From assembly GCA_002728175.1 (NCBI GenBank), contig PBVH01000010.1:5950-15380 (forward strand): a stretch of 9,431 bases of DNA, read 5' to 3'. The notes beneath the pieces are model-generated. The model made no database searches and was not told the origin of the DNA. It saw only the letters and a list, made by a program, of their open reading frames with translations. Positions 1 to 5,453 of this stretch are shown in pieces; the first letter of the stretch is position 1; each line of letters begins with the position of its first letter. This DNA comes from Flavobacteriales bacterium. Its GTDB lineage: Bacteria; Bacteroidota; Bacteroidia; Flavobacteriales; BACL11. The position numbers and the translations under genes were made by a program.

Positions 1-626
1 AAACTGGCAATACCTTCTTCATAAATTCTTATTGCTTCTCCATAAAAAGGTCTAGCAACTCTATTTACTATAAATCCTGGTGTATCTTTTGCTTCTACTG
101 CAATTTTTTTCCAGTCAAGAATTAAATTTTTTGTCTTGTTTAATGTGTTTTTTGAAGTTTGAACAGAGGGAATAATTTCAACTAAGGGCATTAAAGGAGC
201 AGGATTGAAAAAATGTACACCAATTACTCTACTAGAAATTTTACATGCTGAAGCGATTGAAGCAATTGATAGTGATGATGTATTGGTGGCAATAATACAG
301 TCTGTTGATACAATAGCTTCAATTTTCGAAAATATTTCTTTTTTAATATCCAAGTCCTCAATAATTGCTTCGACAACAAAATCACTATTGCTAATGTCAC
401 TTAATTTGTTTGAAAAATTAATACGACTTAGTATTTCAATCTTTTGATTTAAAGTTATTCTATCTTTTTCAATTAACCTTAAAAGTATTTTCTCAATTTT
501 GTCTTGTGCAATTTTAATTGCATCTTTAAAATTATCATAAAGACAAACAGAATGACCATATGTAGCTGCAATTTGAGCAATACCCATTCCCATAGTTCCA
601 GCGCCAATTACACTTACTTTTTTCAT
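1..626 (-). CDS. paaH: 3-hydroxyacyl-CoA dehydrogenase, PaaH type (partial, C-terminus missing)
   Basis: NAD-dependent oxidation of a 3-hydroxyacyl-CoA, here most likely 3-hydroxyadipyl-CoA late in phenylacetate degradation (cytosolic). I read 208 codons plus two bases without a stop, from ATG at 626-624 to the window edge. The N-terminus has a Rossmann dinucleotide loop, GAGTMGMG at residues 8-15. The catalytic set of the 3-hydroxyacyl-CoA dehydrogenase family is present with the same spacing as the mammalian enzyme (Ser137, His158, Glu170, Asn208): here Ser117, His138 (in HFFNPAP), Glu150 and Asn188. The family is usually about 280-500 residues, so the C-terminal dimerisation part lies to the left. 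Its ATG overlaps the paaG stop as ATGA, and an AGGA just upstream could serve as a ribosome site, so translation is probably coupled to paaG. Substrate is assigned from operon context; a 3-hydroxybutyryl-CoA dehydrogenase would look the same here. Confidence 0.9.
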   Translation of the reverse strand, partial: MKKVSVIGAGTMGMGIAQIAATYGHSVCLYDNFKDAIKIAQDKIEKILLRLIEKDRITLNQKIEILSRINFSNKLSDISNSDFVVEAIIEDLDIKKEIFSKIEAIVSTDCIIATNTSSLSIASIASACKISSRVIGVHFFNPAPLMPLVEIIPSVQTSKNTLNKTKNLILDWKKIAVEAKDTPGFIVNRVARPFYGEAIRIYEEGIAS

Positions 627-1393
627 TTTCCTTTAAAATTTGGTTTTCTTTTTTCTAAAAACGCATTTACACCTTCACTAAAATCTTCTGTTTCAGCAGC
701 CATAATTTGATATTTTTTTTCTAGCTTTAGTTGTTGTTCCAAATTATTAGAAAATGATGAGTTTAGAAGTTTTTTGGTAAATGCTAGTCCTTTGGTTGGC
801 ATTTTTGCTAGCTTACAAGCTAGTTTCCAACTCTTTTTCTCAAATTCATCATCAGAATAACATTTGAAAATCATTCCCATCTCAGCCGCCTCTTTAGATT
901 TTATAGGCTCGGCTGTCATCATAAGTGCAGCTGCTTTTTGAGTTCCAACAGATCTAGGAAGGAAATAAGTTGCTCCGCTATCGGGCACTAAACCAATCAT
1001 TGAAAATGCCTGAATAAACGAAGCACTTTCCTTAGCTACGACAATATCACAACATAGTGCTAAACTTGCACCAGCTCCTGCTGCTACACCATTTACAGCA
1101 GCTATAACAGGCTTTTCTAAGTTTCTTATTTTATTGATGATAGGATTGTAGTGTTTATGAATAATTTCTCCAATGTTTGGAGCATTTGGTGCAGTTGCTT
1201 CGGCTAAATCTTGTCCAGCACAAAAGGCTTTACCAGTTGCGGTTATTAGTACTGCTCTTATATCATTGTTGGTTGCACATTCATTTAATTTGCTTTGTAG
1301 TTCAAAAGCTAGATCTTTAACCACTGAGTGGAACTTTTCTGGTCTGTTCAAGCAAATTTTTCCGACTCCATCTTTTATTTCAAATAAAATCAT
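623..1393 (-). CDS. paaG: Enoyl-CoA hydratase/isomerase family, probable epoxy-phenylacetyl-CoA isomerase PaaG
   Basis: 256 residues, full length for the crotonase family. The PaaG role is to isomerise ring-1,2-epoxyphenylacetyl-CoA to the seven-membered oxepin-CoA, the step after the PaaABCE epoxidase. Crotonase-fold signatures are visible: AFCAGQDL at 56-63 and NGVAAGAGAS at 101-110 form the two oxyanion-hole segments, and FIQAFSMIGLVPDSGAT at 126-142 holds Asp138, which aligns with the catalytic Asp of PaaG enzymes. The C-terminus (EDFSEGVNAFLEKRKPNFKGK region, 236-256) is typical of PaaG. The usual PDxGGT is PDSGAT here, with Ala141 for the second Gly, a mild change. It starts 44 nt after paaD and its stop overlaps the next ATG as ATGA. 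The alternative is a PaaF-type enoyl-CoA hydratase, but the CAGQD and AFSMIGLVPD segments fit PaaG better. Confidence 0.9.
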   Translation of the reverse strand: MILFEIKDGVGKICLNRPEKFHSVVKDLAFELQSKLNECATNNDIRAVLITATGKAFCAGQDLAEATAPNAPNIGEIIHKHYNPIINKIRNLEKPVIAAVNGVAAGAGASLALCCDIVVAKESASFIQAFSMIGLVPDSGATYFLPRSVGTQKAAALMMTAEPIKSKEAAEMGMIFKCYSDDEFEKKSWKLACKLAKMPTKGLAFTKKLLNSSFSNNLEQQLKLEKKYQIMAAETEDFSEGVNAFLEKRKPNFKGK

Positions 1394-1437
1394 TCTAATA
1401 AGATTAAGTTGCTAAAATAACAAATAAAAAACATTAG

Positions 1438-1890
1438 TTAAATACATTTAAAATGCTCAAAAGGCTCAAGACAATCTAAACATTTGTGCATAGATTTACA
1501 AGCTGTTGCACCAAACTCACTAATCATATTTGTATTTTTTGAGTTGCATTGTGGACACACTACTTGATTTGAAGGTGGTGAGATGCCATAATTTTTCAAT
1601 TTTTCTTTAGTTTCCTTATTCATCCAATCAGTTGTCCATGCAGGAGCGTAAACTTTGTTTATTTTAAAATTCGTTATTTTATTTTTAATTAAAGATGTTT
1701 TAATATCATCTTCAAAGGTTTTTATTGCAGGGCAACCAGAATAGGTAGGTGTAATAGAAATAATGCAACAGTCATTTATAAATTTAACGTCACGAACTAC
1801 TCCAAGCTCTACAATTGAAATTACTGGTATTTCAGGGTCAGGTACTTGATTTAGGATATCCCAGACTTGATCTACGCTACCATTTTGCAT
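1438..1890 (-). CDS. paaD: Phenylacetyl-CoA epoxidase maturation protein PaaD (PaaJ)
   Basis: 150 residues, close to E. coli PaaD. The protein is needed for an active PaaABCE complex and is thought to help iron or Fe-S cofactor assembly rather than act in catalysis. The N-terminal half is a MIP18/DUF59 (FeS_assembly_P) domain: DPEIPV at 18-23 and the SGCP loop at 51-54, with Cys53 the family's conserved cysteine. The C-terminal half is a small cysteine-rich metal-binding segment: CPQC at 112-115, then Cys131, Cys137-x-x-Cys140 and Cys149 in the terminal FKCI, with the characteristic SEFGATACK at 124-132. The start overlaps the end of paaC by 14 nt in a different frame, implying coupled translation. 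The next gene, paaG, follows after 44 nt with no terminator that I can see. Confidence 0.93.
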   Translation of the reverse strand: MQNGSVDQVWDILNQVPDPEIPVISIVELGVVRDVKFINDCCIISITPTYSGCPAIKTFEDDIKTSLIKNKITNFKINKVYAPAWTTDWMNKETKEKLKNYGISPPSNQVVCPQCNSKNTNMISEFGATACKSMHKCLDCLEPFEHFKCI

Positions 1891-2626
1891 CAGGATACTT
1901 TCTAGGAATATATTGCATTTCAGAAATAAGTTCTGAAAAAGAACTTGTATGTTTTCCCTTTTTTCCTCCAGAAATCATTTTAGTGTTTTGAGGAATTTTT
2001 AGTTTGGCTTCAACTAATGCTTTATCAACCAAATTTTTCCATTCAGATTTAAATTCTGATTGATCAACACCTACGCCATTGCGAATCATTATTTGATCTA
2101 AATCATCAAGATCAAAGAGTTCATCTGTAAATTTCCAAATTTCATTAAGGGCATTTTGCGCTTTTCGATTGCTTTGGTCAGTACCATCACCAAGTCTAAT
2201 TAGCCAATTTGTTGAATGACGCAAGTGGTATTTTACCTCTTTTATCGATTTGTAAGCAATATCTGATAAATTTTTACAATCACTTTTTTTTAATCTTTCA
2301 TAAAATAAAAATTGATAACAATCAAAGAGAAAGTTTCTGACAATTGTAAAGCCAAAGTTTGTGTTATCAAGTTCAACAATAAGATAGTTTGAAAACTTAT
2401 TCGCATCTCTTTTAAAGGCGATATCATCAGCTGTATTTTTATTATCTATTTCCTCTGCAAAAGAGTAAAAAGCAGTTGCTTGGCCAAATAAGTCTAAACT
2501 AATATTTGTTAAAGCAATGTCTTCTTCAAGTGTTGGTCCATTACTACACCACATTGACATTCTTTGCCCTAAAACAAGACAATTATCTCCTAATCTGATA
2601 GTATAATTCAATAAGTTCTTATCCAT
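1877..2626 (-). CDS. paaC: Phenylacetyl-CoA epoxidase structural subunit PaaC (PaaI)
   Basis: 249 residues, the usual length. This is the non-catalytic ferritin-like partner of PaaA: the two form the core heterodimer of the soluble multicomponent oxygenase that epoxidises phenylacetyl-CoA. Family signatures run the whole length: RLGDNCLVLGQRMSMWC at 11-27, NISLDLFGQA at 41-50, the KEVKYHLRHSTNWLIRLGDG region near 128-147, the GGKKGKHT segment near 220-227, and the terminal SEMQYIPRKYPDAKW. The EXXH iron-ligand pairs of PaaA are not evident, as expected for the structural subunit. Its ATG directly follows the paaB stop (TAGATG, no gap), and its last 14 nt overlap paaD. The start is supported by alignment with the E. 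coli N-terminus. Confidence 0.95.
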   Translation of the reverse strand: MDKNLLNYTIRLGDNCLVLGQRMSMWCSNGPTLEEDIALTNISLDLFGQATAFYSFAEEIDNKNTADDIAFKRDANKFSNYLIVELDNTNFGFTIVRNFLFDCYQFLFYERLKKSDCKNLSDIAYKSIKEVKYHLRHSTNWLIRLGDGTDQSNRKAQNALNEIWKFTDELFDLDDLDQIMIRNGVGVDQSEFKSEWKNLVDKALVEAKLKIPQNTKMISGGKKGKHTSSFSELISEMQYIPRKYPDAKW

Positions 2627-2914
2627 CTAAATATGTTTTGCTCCATCCGGCATTTTATAAAAAGTTGGATGTCTATACATTTTATCATTAGAGGGGTCAA
2701 AAAAAGCTTCGCTATCTTCAGACTCTGATGAAATAATGTCAGTTGATTTTACTACCCAAATACAACTTCCTTCATTTCTTCTAGTATATAAATCTCTAGC
2801 ATTTTCAAGAGCCATTTTTTTGTCACTTGCATGTAAATTACCTACATGCTTATGAGCAAGCCCGTTTTTACTTTGAATAAATACTTCCCAAACTTCTAAA
2901 TTTTCTTCTGGCAT
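2627..2914 (-). CDS. paaB: Phenylacetyl-CoA epoxidase subunit PaaB
   Basis: 95 residues, the same length as E. coli PaaB. PaaB is a small subunit that bridges PaaAC heterodimers and is required for the full epoxidase; it has no catalytic centre. Conserved stretches are WEVFIQSKNGLAHKHVGNLH near 9-28, MALENARDLYTRRNEG near 34-49, IWVVKSTDI near 52-60 and the terminal YRHPTFYKMPDGAKHI. It starts 7 nt after the paaA stop and its own stop touches the paaC ATG, so A, B and C are made from one message, in keeping with their place in one complex. There is no clear Shine-Dalgarno sequence in the 7-nt gap. Confidence 0.96.
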   Translation of the reverse strand: MPEENLEVWEVFIQSKNGLAHKHVGNLHASDKKMALENARDLYTRRNEGSCIWVVKSTDIISSESEDSEAFFDPSNDKMYRHPTFYKMPDGAKHI

Positions 2915-2921
2915 AATTTAA

Positions 2922-3836
2922 TTAGTTACTGATTTTTTTGGCATAAGCTTTTGCTGCATCTCTAACCCACCTTCCTTCGTCATGAGCTTTTTTGTGATGC
3001 TTTAGTCTTTGATCGTTGCATGGTCCATTACCATTTACTACGTTCCAAAATTCATCCCAATCAATTTCTCCGAAATCATAATGTCCTCTTTCTTCATTCC
3101 ATTTTAAGTCAGGGTCTGGAATTTTTAGTCCAATTATTTCAGCTTGCGGAACTGTTTTATCAATAAAACTTTGTCTTAGCTCATCATTGGTCTGTCTTTT
3201 TATTTTCCACTTCATGGCATTACCACTATTTGGAGAATCACTATCATGAGGGCCGAACATCATAATTGATGGCCACCAAAATCGGTTTAGTGCATCTTGG
3301 GCCATTTCTTTTTGTTCTTTAGTTCCTCTAGCCATTTCAGTCATAATTTCATATCCTTGTCTTTGATGAAAACTTTCTTCTTTACATATTTTGACCATTC
3401 CTCTAGAATATGGTCCATAAGAAGTTCTTTGAAGAGATACTTGATTTACAATAGCGGCGCCATCAACTAGCCATCCTATGGCGCCTACATCAGCCCAGCT
3501 TAATGTTGGGTAATTAAATATGGAAGAATATTTTGCCTCTTGATTGTGAAGTTGATTTACTAGTTCTTCTCTACTTATGCCTAGAGTTTCGCATGCACTA
3601 TATAAATAGAGACCGTGACCAGCTTCGTCTTGAACTTTAGCCAATAGAATCATTTTTGCTCTAAGAGAAGGTGCTCTTGTAATCCATTCTCCTTCAGGTT
3701 GCATTCCAATGATTTCGGAATGAGCATGCTGTGATATTTGTCTTATCAAATGCTTGCGATATTTTTCCGGCATCCAGTTTTTTGGTTCAATTTTTTTTTC
3801 CGCTTCTATACGTTCTTGAAAAATTATTTCTGACAT
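2922..3836 (-). CDS. paaA: Phenylacetyl-CoA epoxidase catalytic subunit PaaA
   Basis: 304 residues, within the family's range. This is the diiron subunit of the bacterial multicomponent monooxygenase that uses O2 and electrons from PaaE to turn phenylacetyl-CoA into the ring-1,2-epoxide. Two diiron-type EXXH pairs are visible: Glu71-A-G-His74 in VQDEAGHGLY and Glu154-S-F-His157 in EESFHQRQGYE. Glu41 in HAHSEIIG probably supplies a further ligand (inferred from position). The conserved FWWPSIMMFGPHDSDSP stretch is at 186-202 and the GEIDWDEFWNVVNGNGPCNDQRL region at 256-278. It is the first gene of a leftward operon, with a candidate promoter core ending 15 nt before the ATG. The AT-rich leader (TAAAAAAATTAAAAT) has no Shine-Dalgarno match, as is normal for Bacteroidota. 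Confidence 0.97.
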   Translation of the reverse strand: MSEIIFQERIEAEKKIEPKNWMPEKYRKHLIRQISQHAHSEIIGMQPEGEWITRAPSLRAKMILLAKVQDEAGHGLYLYSACETLGISREELVNQLHNQEAKYSSIFNYPTLSWADVGAIGWLVDGAAIVNQVSLQRTSYGPYSRGMVKICKEESFHQRQGYEIMTEMARGTKEQKEMAQDALNRFWWPSIMMFGPHDSDSPNSGNAMKWKIKRQTNDELRQSFIDKTVPQAEIIGLKIPDPDLKWNEERGHYDFGEIDWDEFWNVVNGNGPCNDQRLKHHKKAHDEGRWVRDAAKAYAKKISN

Positions 3837-3851
3837 ATTTTAATTTTTTTA

Positions 3852-3863
3852 CAAAAATACCAA
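3852..3863 (-). promoter_or_regulatory. Candidate promoter -7 element/operator arm for paaABCDGH
   Basis: Read on the minus strand this is TTGGTATTTTTG. It contains TATTTTTG (3859 to 3852), an exact match to the Bacteroidota sigma-A core TAnnTTTG. The G is separated from the paaA ATG by 15 nt, predicting a leader of roughly ten nucleotides. There is no clear TTG box 17-23 nt upstream (nearest is a GTTAAT), so basal promoter strength may be low. The extra TTGG before the core is repeated exactly on the paaE side, which could mean a shared operator half-site. The match is seen; the promoter role is inferred. Confidence 0.55.
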
Positions 3864-3884
3864 ATTATATATTAACTTTTTAGA

Positions 3885-3917
3885 TTGTTATTTAATATTA
3901 AATTATTGGTATTTTTG
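3885..3917 (+). promoter_or_regulatory. Candidate paaE promoter (TTG - 22 nt - TATTTTTG)
   Basis: TTG at 3885-3887 and TATTTTTG at 3910-3917 are separated by 22 nt, within the 17-23 nt range reported for Flavobacterium promoters of the form TTG...TAnnTTTG. The core is preceded by TTGG, so 3906-3917 is the exact reverse complement of 3852-3863. Only five nucleotides (CAAAC) lie between the core and the paaE ATG, so transcription would begin at or very near the start codon, giving a leaderless or almost leaderless message. Confidence 0.55.
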
Positions 3918-3922
3918 CAAAC

Positions 3923-4984
3923 ATGAAAAATTTTTATCCTTTAGAAGTTTCTGAAATTATCAGTTTAACTAACGATTCAGTTTGTGTCCATTTTGACGTA
4001 TCAAGTATTGATAATAACATTTTTAGTTTTGTTGCTGGACAATATATAACACTACAACATTCAATAAATGGTGAAGATGTTAGAAGATCTTATTCAATAA
4101 GTTGTATTCCAAATCAAAATAAAATTGAAATTGGTGTAAAGCTCGTAAAAAATGGATTAATGTCTACATTTTTAACAAAAGACTTAAAAGTTGGTGACAA
4201 GATTAATGTTATGCCACCAACAGGAAGTTTTACATTATCTGCAAATAATAGTAATTCAAAACATTATATGGCTATTTGTGCTGGAAGTGGAATCACACCA
4301 GCACTATCTATGATTCAGGAAGTTTTACATAATGAGCCAAACAGTTCATTTACGCTTCTTTATGGAAATAAAAATAGATCTAGTGTAATGTTTATGGATG
4401 ATATATTAAGACTAGAAAAAGATTTTCAAAGTCAGTTTTTAACGTATCACTTTTTTTCAAGAGAGAATGTTCAAAATTGTATAAACGGCAGAATTAATAG
4501 TAGTAATCTTACAACTCTATTTAAAGACAATGCAAGCTACAAAAATATAGACGAGTTCTTCATATGTGGTCCTGGTGAAATGATTGATACTGTTAGCGAT
4601 TTTTTAAGGAGCATGAATATTGATAGTAAAAAAATTCAATTTGAAAGATTTACAAGTACAACCAAAACTACAGATATAAAAAAAGATAATGTTTCAGACA
4701 TCAAATCTAATGTCAGCGTTTGTGTTGACGGAGATGATTTTGAATTCACTTTATCTTCAACTGGAGATTCAATTTTAGATGCTGCTATGGATGCGGGAGC
4801 TGATGTGCCTTTTTCATGCAAAGGAGGAGTTTGTTGTGTTTGTAAGGCCAAACTTATAGAGGGTGAAGTAAGTATGGATCAGAACTTTTCTCTTTCGCAA
4901 GAAGAGGTGGAACAGGGCTATATTTTAACTTGCCAATCACATCCTGTCTCTGAGAATGTAGTTGTAGATTTCGATGAAATATAA
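3923..4984 (+). CDS. paaE: Phenylacetyl-CoA epoxidase reductase subunit PaaE
   Basis: 353 residues, full length (E. coli PaaE is about 356). PaaE passes electrons from NAD(P)H through flavin and a [2Fe-2S] cluster to the PaaA diiron centre. Domains in order: an FAD-binding ferredoxin-reductase barrel (about 1-107) with RRSYSIS at 54-60; a nucleotide-binding domain (about 112-235) with GSGITP at 121-126 and CGPGEM at 215-220; a linker rich in Thr, Lys and Asp (about 243-262); and a plant-type ferredoxin domain (about 263-353). The cluster ligands are Cys299, Cys304, Cys307 and Cys337 (C-x4-C-x2-C...C); Cys305 is an extra neighbouring cysteine. It is divergent from paaABCD, unlike the E. coli arrangement where paaE follows paaD. 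It therefore needs its own promoter, which seems to lie immediately before the ATG. Confidence 0.96.
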   Translation: MKNFYPLEVSEIISLTNDSVCVHFDVSSIDNNIFSFVAGQYITLQHSINGEDVRRSYSISCIPNQNKIEIGVKLVKNGLMSTFLTKDLKVGDKINVMPPTGSFTLSANNSNSKHYMAICAGSGITPALSMIQEVLHNEPNSSFTLLYGNKNRSSVMFMDDILRLEKDFQSQFLTYHFFSRENVQNCINGRINSSNLTTLFKDNASYKNIDEFFICGPGEMIDTVSDFLRSMNIDSKKIQFERFTSTTKTTDIKKDNVSDIKSNVSVCVDGDDFEFTLSSTGDSILDAAMDAGADVPFSCKGGVCCVCKAKLIEGEVSMDQNFSLSQEEVEQGYILTCQSHPVSENVVVDFDEI

Positions 4985-5039
4985 ACTGTATCTATTCTAA
5001 AAAAACATAAAAAATATTTTGTAACCTTCAATGCATAAC

Positions 5040-5115
5040 TTTCGTTAATTTGAATGAATATCATTATATTAAAGTTATTAACAATTTTAGTTGATAACTT
5101 TGATTTTTAACGAAA
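5040..5115. repeat. Outer inverted repeat TTTCGTTAA / TTAACGAAA
   Basis: A perfect 9-nt inverted pair (5040-5048 and 5107-5115) encloses the predicted paaE terminator hairpin. In RNA it could extend that hairpin across an asymmetric internal loop of 19 and 2 nt, although it then competes with the T-run at 5104-5108. On DNA it could be a protein-binding palindrome. Function unknown. Confidence 0.4.
5068..5108 (+). terminator. Probable paaE transcription terminator
   Basis: Stem arms 5068-5082 (ATTAAAGTTATTAAC) and 5090-5104 (GTTGATAACTTTGAT) pair over 15 bp, including two G.U pairs, around a 7-nt loop. T5 follows at 5104-5108. It sits 84 nt after the paaE stop codon. The stem is AT-rich and thus weaker than classical examples, but it is long and uninterrupted. 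Confidence 0.55.
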
Positions 5116-5271
5116 TTGGGTTTAAATTATTATGTTTTTAAATTATTTTTTTTTAGATTTACGGTCTTGTTTTACGACAAAAACACGAAATTTTATGATT
5201 AAAAATTGTTATTTTCAGGTTAATCCTGTGTGGACATTATGCTCTTTAACGTGCACATTTTTCGTGTCTTT

Positions 5272-5279
5272 TATTTTTG
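5272..5279 (+). promoter_or_regulatory. Candidate -7 promoter element for the gene at 5361
   Basis: TATTTTTG matches TAnnTTTG exactly and is the same octamer as in both paa promoters. No TTG box is found 17-23 nt upstream, so support is partial. Transcription from it would start near 5285, placing the hairpin at 5287-5312 at the extreme 5' end of the message and giving a leader of about 75 nt. Confidence 0.35.
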
Positions 5280-5286
5280 GTAACAC

Positions 5287-5316
5287 AGCCATTTTGTTAA
5301 GTCAGAATGGCTTTTT
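5287..5316 (+). terminator. Hairpin with T5 tail: leader terminator or 5'-end stem-loop
   Basis: AGCCATTTTG (5287-5296) pairs with CAGAATGGCT (5303-5312) over 10 bp with one G.U pair, loop TTAAGT, and the T5 tract covers 5312-5316. The form fits a rho-independent terminator. Its position, 44 nt before the next start codon and about 200 nt after the paaE terminator candidate, would make it either the end of a short intergenic transcript or an attenuator. If the TATTTTTG at 5272 is a promoter, it is instead a stabilising stem at the mRNA 5' end. Confidence 0.45.
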
Positions 5317-5320
5317 ACAT

Positions 5321-5349
5321 TTTATTAACTAACTTTTTTTATTAACTAA
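5321..5349 (+). repeat. Two direct copies of TTTATTAACTAA, 17-nt period
   Basis: Perfect 12-nt copies at 5321-5332 and 5338-5349 are separated by CTTTT, and the second ends 11 nt before the ATG at 5361. They sit where a ribosome or RNA-binding protein would contact the leader. Role unknown; slippage in AT-rich sequence could also produce them. Confidence 0.5.
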
Positions 5350-5360
5350 AACATTAATTT

Positions 5361-5453
5361 ATGGAAACAAGTTACGAAAAAAATCCTAAGAAACTCTTAG
5401 GTTGCCTTATGGCTCTTGCCATGGTATTTTTTTCAACATCGTCTACACTAGCT
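5361..5453 (+). other. Signal peptide of the giant protein
   Basis: Residues 1-31: a charged n-region with Lys7, Lys10 and Lys11, a hydrophobic core L12-F24 and a small-residue c-region ending S-T-L-A, with likely cleavage between Ala31 and Glu32. Cys15 lies within the hydrophobic core and is not followed by a mature lipoprotein start, so type I cleavage is preferred over lipoprotein processing. Confidence 0.8.

Larger units (their letters stand above)
5116..5360 (+). other. AT-rich structured leader or intergenic RNA region before the giant secreted-protein gene
   Basis: No credible gene is seen here. The only ORF, 5132-5332, encodes a Phe-rich 66-residue peptide without recognisable features. 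The stretch holds several possible RNA stems: ACACGAAA at 5183-5190 with TTTCGTGT at 5260-5267 (perfect 8 bp enclosing 69 nt); inside it CAGG at 5216-5219 with CCTG at 5225-5228 (5-nt loop); and a 10-bp hairpin at 5287-5312. A promoter-like TATTTTTG lies at 5272-5279. The region could be a long 5' leader of the gene at 5361, a small RNA ending at the T5 tract near 5316, or plain spacer. I do not recognise a known RNA family. Confidence 0.4.

Noticed and set aside
205..710. Plus-strand ORFs at 205-447 and 504-710
   Set aside because: Both are antisense to the paaH and paaG genes, whose minus-strand frames carry clear family motifs and catalytic residues.
1173..1415. Plus-strand ORF of 80 codons
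   Set aside because: Antisense to the start of paaG, with a composition that mirrors the real gene and no family signature.
4636..4851. Minus-strand ORF of 71 codons
   Set aside because: Antisense to the ferredoxin domain of paaE, whose cysteine ligands confirm the plus frame.
1..5000. A defence or other novel system within the left half
   Set aside because: Every gene there is a recognisable phenylacetate pathway component with expected length and motifs.
5095..5102. TAACTTTG as a promoter core for the giant gene
   Set aside because: It matches TAnnTTTG but forms the right arm of the paaE terminator stem and has no TTG box 17-23 nt upstream, so the terminator explains it better.
5132..5332. 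66-codon ORF in the leader region as a gene or leader peptide
   Set aside because: Phe/Asn/Leu-rich product with no recognisable motif, no ribosome site, in very AT-rich DNA, and it runs through the hairpin at 5287-5312. Kept as non-coding.
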